Assembly (NCBI GenBank): GCA_002841275.1 | Contig: PHET01000015.1 | Span: 8,834-65,232, forward strand | From: Actinobacteria bacterium HGW-Actinobacteria-7 | Lineage (GTDB): Bacteria > Actinomycetota > Coriobacteriia > Anaerosomatales > PHET01 | Direction: 5' to 3' | DNA length: 56,399 bases | Shown: piece after piece, positions 49,279 through 56,399 of the stretch | Position numbering within the stretch: position 1 is the first letter of the stretch | Layout: each line of letters opens with the position of its first letter | The notes under the pieces: model-generated | What the model saw: the letters and a program-made list of their open reading frames with translations, nothing else | Databases searched by the model: none | What the model was told of the DNA's origin: nothing | Made by a program: the position numbers and the translations under genes

Positions 49279-50334
49279 TCAGTCTAGGGCCCTGGGTCCT
49301 CGGTAACGGCGATAGAGCCGGGTCAGGGTGGCTCGCGAAAGCACCACACGCAGTCCCGGCACCAGGAGACCGAGCCAGAGAATTCCGTAGGCGAACCACA
49401 CCGACGCTGCGATCCACACGTAGCCGGAGACAAGGTGCACAACGCCGGCAGCTGCACCGTCGGAAACCCCCAGTGCCCGAACCAGAATCCCAGCCACAAG
49501 GGTGCCAACTGGCAGAGCGATCAGCCAGATGTAGAAGAGCAGCCACGCTTGGCTGCCCTGGATGGCATCGGTGGGGCAGTTGGACATGCAGCGCATGCAG
49601 TTTTGACAGCGATAGGTCCAGTAAGGTCGCCGAACAGCACCCCTGAGGTGCACGGCCTGTTGCGGGCAGTTCTTCTCACACGTCCCGCATGATGTGCACC
49701 GCTCGTCGGCGAAGAACATCTTTGCCAGGAGCAGACGCGCGATAAGCAGGTAACCCAGCGAGAGCGGCAGAATCAGGATACCGAGGAAGAGCTGACCCAG
49801 CCCCTTGAATGCGGTTTCGCCGTCGAGAACGCTTGCGGCGAAGCAATCGGTCTGCAATCTCCCCTTCTCGACGATCGCCGCCGCGTTCGACGGGCCGAAT
49901 GAGGGGACGATGACCGTCCAGTTCAGGGGCATATCGATCGCGCCGACACCGCGGATACGGGCTCCTCGCAGGGCGAGCAGTGCTGCGGGCAGGTATGCCG
50001 CTGTCCCCTCGAAACCCGCAAAGATCCTACCTGCGATTCGTGTACCGCCGCGAGTGACCAGCACAAATGCGTCTGTTCCGCGCACGTTGGGAAGCGTCAG
50101 AGCCGCCTTTAGCACGGGCCAGGTAGTAGTGAACCCGTGAGTAGGTCCAAGTAGGCCGAGAAGATCCCTCGTTCCAGGTTGCCGCTCACCGATGCTCTCG
50201 AGCGAGAACACACGTGTCTCTGCGCCGCGCGAACGTGCGGCCTCCGAGAACCGATCCGCCACGAAGCGGGTGTTGCCCGTGCCGCTCCACACGACCAAGT
50301 CGACGGAACTGAAGGCACCAATTTCTGCCGACAA
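49279..50334 (-). CDS. EFR1-family flavodoxin-ferredoxin membrane protein
   Basis: A 351-residue protein starting at TTG (GAAGGG 6 nt upstream). Residues about 10-160 are a flavodoxin fold, with the FMN phosphate loop WSGTGNTRFVAD and LGPTHGFTTTWPV. A hydrophobic segment (about 185-205) precedes two [4Fe-4S] motifs: CTSCGTCEKNCPQQAVHL (about 217) and CQNCMRCMSNCPTDAI (about 245). Three further hydrophobic segments to about 330 anchor it. EFR1 members are thought to be internal electron carriers of anaerobes; the membrane-attached C-terminus is a longer variant. Confidence 0.9.
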   Translation of the reverse strand: MSAEIGAFSSVDLVVWSGTGNTRFVADRFSEAARSRGAETRVFSLESIGERQPGTRDLLGLLGPTHGFTTTWPVLKAALTLPNVRGTDAFVLVTRGGTRIAGRIFAGFEGTAAYLPAALLALRGARIRGVGAIDMPLNWTVIVPSFGPSNAAAIVEKGRLQTDCFAASVLDGETAFKGLGQLFLGILILPLSLGYLLIARLLLAKMFFADERCTSCGTCEKNCPQQAVHLRGAVRRPYWTYRCQNCMRCMSNCPTDAIQGSQAWLLFYIWLIALPVGTLVAGILVRALGVSDGAAAGVVHLVSGYVWIAASVWFAYGILWLGLLVPGLRVVLSRATLTRLYRRYRGPRALD

Positions 50335-50490
50335 GAGAGACCCTTCGGTTGACCTGACATATCGGCCCTATCGACCAGAACGACAATGATTGTCCACAAC
50401 ATGAGAGCCGCGCTCCGAAGGCGAACGAGGTTGTCCACTCACTGCGGAGTAGATACCCGCCCCAAACCTCGAATCGGCTTGGAGCTGGTT

Positions 50491-50898
50491 CTACCGCTCC
50501 CCCGCTGGCGGCCGGCCCTCCGCGACCTGCATCCACGCATCCAGCAGAATCGCAGCGGCCTCGCGATGCCCCGCCATCAGTGCGTCAACAGCCGCGTTCG
50601 TCTTGGTCTCACTCAACTTCGCGGCTAGAGTCTGCTCCGTCGCGGAAAGCACATCTGCGGCAGTTCGATGGGATTCGAGCAGGGCACGAGCTTCCTCCTC
50701 GGAATGTTCGTGCTCTGTCGCTTCCGTCTGCGCCTGCTGAATGAGGCTCTCGGCGCGCTTCTGTTCCTCAAGCATGAGCGCAACAGCCTCGGCCTCGGCC
50801 TCGCTCTTCACTTGCTCCGCCTTGGCGCTTGCCGCCGCGAGCACGTCCATCGCCCTTTTCTGAGCATCGAGAAGTCGTTCTCGCTCTTGACGGCTCAT
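50491..50898 (-). CDS. coiled-coil protein of unknown function
   Basis: A 135-residue, almost wholly helical protein with Glu/Ala/Lys-rich heptad patterns from residue 1 to 125 (SRQERERLLDAQKRAMDVLA and AKAEQVKSEAEAEAVALM). The start at MSRQERERLL has GGAGG 5 nt upstream. There are no signal, membrane or Cys residues. Gene order gives no clue: it lies between EFR1 and the leucine-rich-repeat protein on the same strand. I do not recognise a family; a structural or filament role is possible. Confidence 0.75.
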   Translation of the reverse strand: MSRQERERLLDAQKRAMDVLAAASAKAEQVKSEAEAEAVALMLEEQKRAESLIQQAQTEATEHEHSEEEARALLESHRTAADVLSATEQTLAAKLSETKTNAAVDALMAGHREAAAILLDAWMQVAEGRPPAGER

Positions 50899-51116
50899 AT
50901 GCCCCTCCAAGGCTAAGTGACTCGCCGGCAACAGAAGCCAGAATACTACGCATGGCCGCCGCTGGACTACTCGCTGAACTGGCGCATGACGCCGACTGCT
51001 CGATGCCGAGGTTAGCCGACCGGAATGGACTGGATGTATGGCGCGGTGTCAGGTGACAGAGCGGTAGTTCAGACACACCATGCCGTTGTGGAAACGACGG
51101 TCATTCACCAACTCGC

Positions 51117-53411
51117 CTACCTCACTACCACGTAGTCTGCGCTCCCGAAGGTGGCTATGTTGCGGCTGTCAGCGGCATGGTAGGCCACTAGCTTCCACGT
51201 GCCGCGCGACTTGAGATTCACTGCGGCCGTGTATCGAGTCTTGGTCGAGGAGTAGTACGAGTACTTCGCTGTGAATGACTGCACGTAGTGGTATTTGCCG
51301 TCCGAGCGCTTCTTGTACGCGCGAATCTTCACGGTGTTCTTGTCGGTGGTGGAGTGTCTCGGGGAGATCAGTCCTTTGGCGTAGTACGTCTTCCCCCGCG
51401 TGAGTCTCGTCCAGGACGTGGATCGCGAAAGAGCCGCCTTCGTTCTCGCAATGGAGAAGTTCTTCGTGACCGTGCCGCCGCAACCATTCCTGCCCTCGAT
51501 GATGATTGTGGCCTTCCCGACCGCCGTGTTGTTCGCGTACGAAAGTGTGTAATCGGCGGGGTCAAGCACATGGAGGGGGACCGTCCTGCCAACGATCCAG
51601 ACTCTGGGCTTCGGCATGACCGCTGATCCCGTGTACGCATAGCTGGCAGAAAGACCGCTCACTGTGGCAGATGAGATATCGGTGACAATTCGTGTCCACG
51701 GCGGGAACGCGAACATGCCGAGCGTAGGCCTGTCCACGTTCAGGACGGCGACAGCAAGCGACGTGCAGTTGAAGAAGGCGCCGCCGTCAATCTGCAAGAC
51801 AGAACCGGGAACGGTGATGCTCTGCAGAGACAAACAGTTCTCGAAAGCCGAGTCGCCGATGAGCTTGACCGAGTCAGGGATGCTGACCGCCTTCAGCGCT
51901 TTGCAGTAGCCGAAGGTCTGGAACTCGATACGCTCCACCCCACTCGGAAGGCTTATCGAGGACAAGGAGCTGCAGCCGTAGAAGGCCCGCAGACCGATAG
52001 ACGTCACCGAGTCAGGCAAGACGAGTGTTTCGAGCGCGCTGCACCCTTGGAAAGCGTATTGGCCAATCGAGGTGACGGTTTCGGGAATGGTGACCGACGT
52101 GAGCGAGGAGCAGCCGTCAAACACGTACATGCCAATCGAAGTCACCGCCCCCGGAATCGTTACGGAAGTCAGCAAAGAACAGTTATTGAACGCAGCTCTA
52201 CCGATGGAGCCGACGCCGTCGGGGATGGTGATCGACGTGAGCGAAGAACACCCGCGAAGCGCGTAGGCCCCAATTGAGGTAACCGAGCCGGGGATGGTGA
52301 TAGACGTGAGCGAGGAGCACCCGGCGAAGACGGAGGGGCTGAGTTGGGTCAGTGAAGCCGGAACCGCCACGGAGGTTAGCGATGCGCAGCCCGAGAAGGC
52401 GTTGGAGCCAACCTGCACGACAGACTCCGGAATGCTGACGGACTTCAGCGAGGAGCACCCGCTGAACGCAGCCTCGCCCAAGGCCAGGACTGAGTCCGGG
52501 ATGGTGACCGTGGCGAGCGCGGAGCAGCCGGAAAAGGTGCCGTCCAGAATCAGAGTGACGGAGTCGGGGATGATGACGGATGTCAGCGAGGAGCAGTTCT
52601 CGAAGGCGTACCTGCCAATTGAGGTGACTGAGCCGGGGATGGCGACTGTTGTCAGTGAGGAGCAGCGGGAGAAGGCAAACTCCCCGATTGCTGCGACCGA
52701 GCTGGGGATGGTGATTGATGTCAACGACGAGCAGCGGGAGAACGCGTACACGCCAATTGACGCGACCGAGTCGGGGATGGTGACTGTTGTCAGCGAGGAA
52801 CAGTACTCAAAGGCGCAATAGCCGATTGTCGTGACCGAGTCGGGGATGGTAACTGATGTCAACGAGTAGCAGTGGGAGAAGGTTGAGCTGCTGATCGCGC
52901 CAATAGAGGTTGGTATCGTGACTGATGTCAGAGAGGAGCAGCCCGAGAACGCGTAGGTGCCGATTGACGTGACCGAGTCGGGAATGGTGAGTGTTGTCAG
53001 CGAGGAACAGCACTCAAAGGCGGAAGGGCCGATTGTCGTGACAGAACCGGGGATGGTGACGGATGTGAGCGAGGAGCAGTACTCAAAGGCAGAATTCCCG
53101 ATCGAGATGACCGAGTCGGGGATGGTGATTGATGTTAGCGATCGCCACTTGAACGCGAAGTCGCCTATCGCCACCACGGAGTAGGTACCCGACTCAGTGC
53201 CCACCACCGAGGGAATCGTTGCCGAGAGCGAGCCAGCGGGAACGGCTGCGGCGATGCCGTCGCCCACCATGACCTGGTCAGCACCGAGTACCTTGTAGGT
53301 GATTCCACTGGAGACGAAAGTCTCGCCGACACCCACGGCAGACGCCATGCCCGGGAGGGCGCACATTGCGACCGCCACAACAGCGGTAACGAAGCAGACC
53401 CGTCTCCACAT
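51117..53411 (-). CDS. BspA-like leucine-rich-repeat surface protein
   Basis: A 764-residue exported protein. The signal peptide MWRRVCFVTAVVAVAMC ends near MASAV; a start 12 codons earlier is possible. Residues about 70-540 are some 20 tandem 23-residue LRR_5 (BspA) repeats of the type LTSVTIPDSVTSIGxxAFxGCSS, encoded by 69-bp DNA repeats. A strand-rich region (about 560-650, YAYTGSAVMPKPRVWI, ADYTLSYANNTAVGKATI) resembles bacterial Ig-like/MBG repeats. The C-terminal ~110 residues form a domain rich in Tyr, Lys and Ser with no obvious sortase motif or transmembrane helix. BspA repeats mediate adhesion in other bacteria. No anchoring partner is visible. Confidence 0.92.
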   Translation of the reverse strand: MWRRVCFVTAVVAVAMCALPGMASAVGVGETFVSSGITYKVLGADQVMVGDGIAAAVPAGSLSATIPSVVGTESGTYSVVAIGDFAFKWRSLTSITIPDSVISIGNSAFEYCSSLTSVTIPGSVTTIGPSAFECCSSLTTLTIPDSVTSIGTYAFSGCSSLTSVTIPTSIGAISSSTFSHCYSLTSVTIPDSVTTIGYCAFEYCSSLTTVTIPDSVASIGVYAFSRCSSLTSITIPSSVAAIGEFAFSRCSSLTTVAIPGSVTSIGRYAFENCSSLTSVIIPDSVTLILDGTFSGCSALATVTIPDSVLALGEAAFSGCSSLKSVSIPESVVQVGSNAFSGCASLTSVAVPASLTQLSPSVFAGCSSLTSITIPGSVTSIGAYALRGCSSLTSITIPDGVGSIGRAAFNNCSLLTSVTIPGAVTSIGMYVFDGCSSLTSVTIPETVTSIGQYAFQGCSALETLVLPDSVTSIGLRAFYGCSSLSSISLPSGVERIEFQTFGYCKALKAVSIPDSVKLIGDSAFENCLSLQSITVPGSVLQIDGGAFFNCTSLAVAVLNVDRPTLGMFAFPPWTRIVTDISSATVSGLSASYAYTGSAVMPKPRVWIVGRTVPLHVLDPADYTLSYANNTAVGKATIIIEGRNGCGGTVTKNFSIARTKAALSRSTSWTRLTRGKTYYAKGLISPRHSTTDKNTVKIRAYKKRSDGKYHYVQSFTAKYSYYSSTKTRYTAAVNLKSRGTWKLVAYHAADSRNIATFGSADYVVVR
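51890..53240 (-). repeat. 69-bp tandem repeats of the BspA-like gene
   Basis: About 20 degenerate copies of a 69-bp unit run through the gene. On the plus strand each shows a copy of GAGTCGGGGATGGTGACTGTTGT or a close variant spaced 69 bp. Copies near 52600-53150 are the most alike, suggesting recent duplication or conversion. The repeats also make spurious long open frames on both strands. Confidence 0.85.
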
Positions 53412-53636
53412 GGAAGTTCCCGTCACACGCTCCACCCATCCCCCCAAGACTGTGCGTTCTCAGAAGATAGCACGCAGGGACTTCGAGAGCGCAGGCCTTG
53501 CGTATCAGCTGCGGCGCGGGCGCCCTCGACGAGTCCAGTCCCACTGGCCGTCAGCCGCGGGTCAGCTCGGTCTGCCAAGTCCCCGGACGCTGTCACTCAG
53601 AGCCTCGGGCGTGCCTCTCCATATGCTCCGGCATAT

Positions 53637-54455
53637 TCAGACCTCTTCTCGCACCTGCGCATAGGTGAGGACGGCAAACATCCCCGTCCCTCCCAGGGCA
53701 TTGCCGAGAAAGGCCGGCAGGATTGCACTTCCCACGGCGGCGAGCGGACCGAGGTCGCCGTGTAAGACCAATACGAACACCTCGGTGGAACCTGCTACCA
53801 CGTGGGACAGGCCACCGAGCCCGATCATGTAAGTCAAGATCAGGATCGCCAGAACCTCTCCACCACTGTCCATCCTCGGCATGATCCACACGATCGAGGC
53901 GATCAGAAACCCGGCCGGAATGCCCCAAGCCAAGTGTTGGATTGCGGTAGCGCTCCCATAGTGCTGCGAGATCGCCAGAATGCTCTCGAAGTGTCGCGCG
54001 GGGACGACATGCCCAAAGACAAGCGAGGCGGCGGCCAGCAAGCAGCCCGTCATGTTCGCACTGAAGACGATTGCCCAGAGTCGCACTGTCCGAAAGAAGT
54101 TCTTGCCAGTCGGCTCGAAGAACAGCGAGAGAATCGGTGTAACGGTGTTCTCTGTGAACAATTGCATCCTGCCGAGGATGACGATGAGAAACCCGACCGG
54201 GTACCCGAGGCTGACAACGGCGGGGGTCCACGGCGCGTCGGGCAGAACTGTCTTGAGAAAGCCCATGCAGACCACGGACAAGCTGATGGCGACGCCGGCG
54301 ATGACGCCTGACCACCAGAGCGCGCCAAACGAGCGGGACAGCTCATGGTCGCCCTCAGCGCGGATTGCTTCATAGATGACGGAGGGCTTGACGCCCGTCA
54401 TCTCCTCGGCCTGTGCGCGCTCCCCCTGGTCGAGCGCGGATCGCTTCTCTGGCAT
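53637..54455 (-). CDS. formate/nitrite transporter (FNT)-family channel, YfdC-like
   Basis: A 272-residue membrane protein with six helices. The FNT fold is shown by ALWWSGVIAGVAISLSVVCM (helix 1), the omega-loop LFTENTVTPILSLF, NMTGCLLAAASLVFG, and IGLGGLSHVVAGSTEVFV, which holds the central pore His. The last helix ends the protein (FLGNALGGTGMFAVLTYAQV). The LFTENTVTP signature is that of the YfdC subgroup rather than FocA, NirC or HSC. Polar N-terminal ~40 residues. The likely cargo is a small monocarboxylate or nitrite, but this is not settled for the subgroup. AAGGGG precedes the ATG. Confidence 0.92.
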   Translation of the reverse strand: MPEKRSALDQGERAQAEEMTGVKPSVIYEAIRAEGDHELSRSFGALWWSGVIAGVAISLSVVCMGFLKTVLPDAPWTPAVVSLGYPVGFLIVILGRMQLFTENTVTPILSLFFEPTGKNFFRTVRLWAIVFSANMTGCLLAAASLVFGHVVPARHFESILAISQHYGSATAIQHLAWGIPAGFLIASIVWIMPRMDSGGEVLAILILTYMIGLGGLSHVVAGSTEVFVLVLHGDLGPLAAVGSAILPAFLGNALGGTGMFAVLTYAQVREEV

Positions 54456-54672
54456 CGGAGACCCCTTTCCAGAACAATCTAGCGCCCCTCGGCTCGGCCA
54501 TTGGCCAAGTGGGTCAGCGGTGTGTGGCTGATTGGCGCGGGACGAGTCTCTGTTGCAGCCTAACGCATTGGGCCTGAGCCGACGCGCATACGCTGTCCAG
54601 CCGACTCACCATCTGGCGTCTGAGCGCCGCATAGCGGACACGTTCGATTGACGACCCGAGCACCCCAGGGTG

Positions 54673-55593
54673 CTACGCCACGCTGATGACCACGTTGCCG
54701 CGCTTGTGCCCCGTGTCGACGTATCTGTGCGCCTCGACGATGTCGTCCAGAGCGTAGGTTCGGTCGATGACGGGCTTGATCTCGCCTCGCGCCGCCAACT
54801 CACCGAGCAACACGAGGTCTTCACGCAGCAGCTTCGGCGTCCCGTCATCGACCGAGATGCAGACTCCGCCTGGGGCGAGCACTTGCCGACATCGCAGGAG
54901 GGCCGCGGCGCTCTTGCGCTTGCCCACGGCGTCGAAAACCAGGTCGTAACGATCCGTCCCGTCGGTGAAGTCCTCGACGGTGTAGTCGACGACCCTCGTA
55001 GCGCCGAGCGATGTCACGAGATCGACATTGGTCGTACTGCAGACACCCGTGACCTCGGCGCCGAGGTGCCGAGCAAGCTGCACGGCCGACGTGCCCACGG
55101 CCCCAGATGCGCCGAATACAAGGACGCGCTGACCCGCCTGAACGCCTACCTTGCGCAAGAAGTGGAGTGCGAGCAGGCCACCGTAGGGAATGGCTGCCGC
55201 CTCCTCATCGGTGAGGTTGGCCGGTCGCGCGGCCAGCAACCCGTCTTCAGGCCAGCACACGTACTGCGCGTACGTCCCGAAGCGGGACTTGTTGAAGCCA
55301 AAGACCCGGTCACCCACCCCAAACCTCCGGACGTCCGGCCCGATCGCGTCCACCACTCCCGAGAGCACCATGCCCAACACCGGCTGCCTGGGCCCGTTCC
55401 AGCCAAGTGCGAGCCGACCCATGATTCGGTACACGGGACTCAGCATCAGTCCCCGGACGTAGCAGTCGCTCGACGTCACGGCGGTAGCCCGAATGCGTAC
55501 GCGCACCTCGTTCTTCCGGGGGACGGGAGTCTCACGTTCCTCGACGCGTAGAACCTCGGGCGGGCCATAGCGCGTGCAGACCACTGCTTTCAC
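54673..55593 (-). CDS. NAD(P)-dependent zinc-free alcohol dehydrogenase/quinone oxidoreductase
   Basis: A 306-residue MDR-superfamily enzyme. It starts at GTG 55593 (KAVVCTRYGPPEVL), overlapping the stop of the upstream DUF4386 gene (GTGA), with GGGAG 6 nt before. The nucleotide-binding motif is VLVFGASGAVGTSAVQLA, with GVCSTTNVDLVTSLGATRVV after it. Structural- and catalytic-Zn Cys residues are missing, as in quinone oxidoreductase (QOR)-like reductases acting on enones or quinones. The upstream part of the same frame (before 55593) has no family match and is rejected. It forms an operon with the DUF4386 gene. Confidence 0.9.
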   Translation of the reverse strand: MKAVVCTRYGPPEVLRVEERETPVPRKNEVRVRIRATAVTSSDCYVRGLMLSPVYRIMGRLALGWNGPRQPVLGMVLSGVVDAIGPDVRRFGVGDRVFGFNKSRFGTYAQYVCWPEDGLLAARPANLTDEEAAAIPYGGLLALHFLRKVGVQAGQRVLVFGASGAVGTSAVQLARHLGAEVTGVCSTTNVDLVTSLGATRVVDYTVEDFTDGTDRYDLVFDAVGKRKSAAALLRCRQVLAPGGVCISVDDGTPKLLREDLVLLGELAARGEIKPVIDRTYALDDIVEAHRYVDTGHKRGNVVISVA

Positions 55594-56294
55594 TCTGAGC
55601 TCCCAAGGGAAGCGATCGCGGATGGGTTGAACCCCTTGGCGATCAGCCACACCGCCAGAACCATCTCCTGCAGGAAGATCGGTAGATTCAAGACGATCTG
55701 GGGCGGCGACATGGGACTGATGGCCTGGAACACGACCAGAATACTTGCCGCGAAGCCCATCATGACTGCAACGATCCCCCAGCCGGACAACCACCGAGGG
55801 ATGAGCCTCGATCGATAGAACACGATGTAGTACAGCAGGCCGGCCGGGTAGAAGGCCAATGTCCCGGCCATCCCCGCCCAGCTCCGAACCGCCATCAGCA
55901 GCGAGCCTGACGCCTGAAGGTACGCCGAGCTCGGAGCGCCGGCTCCCACAAGCTCTCGAGCCACCGTCACCATCGACAGCACGGCTATCGCACCGATGCT
56001 GTAGAGCACGCCCTCAATGATCCTCAAGCCGACAGCGCCGAGCGCCAGACCCTCACTGTATCGCCTCAAGACCGGGTACAGCGCAATCGCGATGCTGGCA
56101 GACGTGAAGAACGCGACCAGCCCGAAGATCGCTCCCGCAGCCACCTGGTTCTGATTCGCGGCGACCTTGGCAAGGAGGTCCGTCCCTTCTTTGAGAATCG
56201 GGTCCAGAAACACCAGCCTGCCAAGCAGGCTTGCAGTCGTAGCGACTATGAAGAGCACTCCTGCAACCACCGCCGTTCGCCTGTCTTTGCTCAT
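55590..56294 (-). CDS. second DUF4386-family membrane protein
   Basis: A 234-residue protein, homologous in type to the gene at 47.6-48.3 kb. The start MSKDRRTAVVAGVLFIVATTAS has GGGGAG 7 nt upstream. Helices: AAGAIFGLVAFFTSASIAIAL, GAVGLRIIEGVLYSIGAIAVL, GTLAFYPAGLLYYIVFY, GIVAVMMGFAASILVVF and FLQEMVLAVWLIAKGFNP; the RIIEG segment is typical of DUF4386. It overlaps the alcohol dehydrogenase gene by 4 nt and is first in that operon. Regulated, by appearance, from the palindromic promoter at the window edge. Confidence 0.9.
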   Translation of the reverse strand: MSKDRRTAVVAGVLFIVATTASLLGRLVFLDPILKEGTDLLAKVAANQNQVAAGAIFGLVAFFTSASIAIALYPVLRRYSEGLALGAVGLRIIEGVLYSIGAIAVLSMVTVARELVGAGAPSSAYLQASGSLLMAVRSWAGMAGTLAFYPAGLLYYIVFYRSRLIPRWLSGWGIVAVMMGFAASILVVFQAISPMSPPQIVLNLPIFLQEMVLAVWLIAKGFNPSAIASLGSSE

Positions 56295-56337
56295 GATCGA
56301 CTCCCCTCTCCTCTTCAAATCCTTTGTGGCACTGGTA

Positions 56338-56397
56338 TACTAACGGTGTTAATTTTATACCCAGACTGAGAATGTACTAACAGTGTTAGTATGTCAA
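56338..56397 (-). promoter_or_regulatory. promoter with TetR-type palindrome spacer at the right edge
   Basis: On the minus strand TTGACA (complement of 56392-56397) is followed by the perfect 17-bp palindrome TACTAACACTGTTAGTA (56375-56391) and then CATTCT, so the palindrome is exactly the -35/-10 spacer. A second imperfect copy (TACTAACGGTGTTAATT on the plus strand) lies at 56338-56354. This matches in layout, but not in sequence, the promoter at 48384-48440. Confidence 0.78.
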
Positions 56398-56399
56398 GG

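Noticed and set aside
52047-53184. Plus-strand repeat frames in the BspA-like gene
   Set aside because: They come from the 69-bp repeat being open in several frames; only the minus-strand frame shows the LRR_5 consensus and a signal peptide.
51890-53240. CRISPR array
   Set aside because: The regular 69-bp spacing could suggest one, but there are no distinct spacers, the units are degenerate throughout and they code for LRR repeats; no cas genes are present.
55594-55794. Upstream N-terminal extension of the alcohol dehydrogenase
   Set aside because: The extra 67 codons lie inside the DUF4386 gene, match nothing in the family, and the GTG at 55593 has its own Shine-Dalgarno and the conserved start KAVVCTRYGPPEVL.

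Overview
The window is GC-rich and densely coded and reads as an anaerobic bacterial chromosome. It carries formate-tetrahydrofolate ligase, a seven-gene heterodisulfide-reductase/Flox operon, a pterin (Mo/W) oxidoreductase with a membrane cytochrome partner, a radical SAM protein and many ferredoxin-type Fe-S modules. Lipoprotein signals, strong Shine-Dalgarno sites and the gene complement would suit an anaerobic high-GC actinobacterium (Coriobacteriia-like). That placement is inference; no rRNA or other marker gene is present. I see no tRNA, rRNA, insertion sequence, CRISPR or prophage.

Left part (1-9.6 kb): a formate-tetrahydrofolate ligase gene runs off the left edge. Its 5' end looks damaged and it has a strongly structured leader. 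Then follow a GNAT acetyltransferase, an FKBP lipoprotein, a ferritin-like protein, a DUF4242 protein and a B12-binding radical SAM protein. At 4.9-9.1 kb lies a YdhV-type operon: cytochrome b (YdhU-like), Tat-exported four-cluster ferredoxin (YdhX-like), aldehyde-ferredoxin-oxidoreductase-family enzyme (YdhV-like) and an unrecognised 135-residue protein, closed by a strong terminator. A Fic-fold protein with a ruined catalytic motif and a C-terminal winged helix is transcribed divergently and is the natural candidate regulator.

Middle-left (10.9-19.4 kb): small redox or stress proteins (tandem CDGSH, DUF302, DUF2892) lie downstream of hdrC-hdrB-hdrA-flxD-flxC-flxB-flxA. Almost all junctions in this operon overlap by 4 nt. 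It should encode a soluble flavin-based electron-bifurcating complex linking NAD(P)H, ferredoxin and a thiol/disulfide acceptor.

Middle (19.6-41.9 kb): a cold-shock gene with a terminator-like hairpin in its leader, an NAD-dependent epimerase, a sugar ABC transporter (XylFGH type), a sensor kinase overlapping an acetyltransferase gene, a VOC protein, an aldo/keto reductase with C-terminal Fe-S motifs, a diguanylate cyclase, a complete peptide ABC transporter (DppABCDF), a NatAB-type exporter, an RlmI-like methyltransferase, a cysteine-desulfurase-like enzyme and a second VOC protein.

Right part (42-56.4 kb): cell-surface and membrane functions. These are a lipoprotein serpin, other lipoproteins, a DUF2089 regulatory cassette with a near-consensus promoter, a monohaem cytochrome c lipoprotein, an EFR1-type flavodoxin/ferredoxin, a BspA-like leucine-rich-repeat surface protein and a formate/nitrite-family channel. 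There are also two separate DUF4386 membrane-protein loci. At both, perfect palindromes typical of TetR operators occupy the spacer between the -35 and -10 elements. One locus has its TetR gene alongside; the other sits at the right edge, so its regulator may lie just outside the window.
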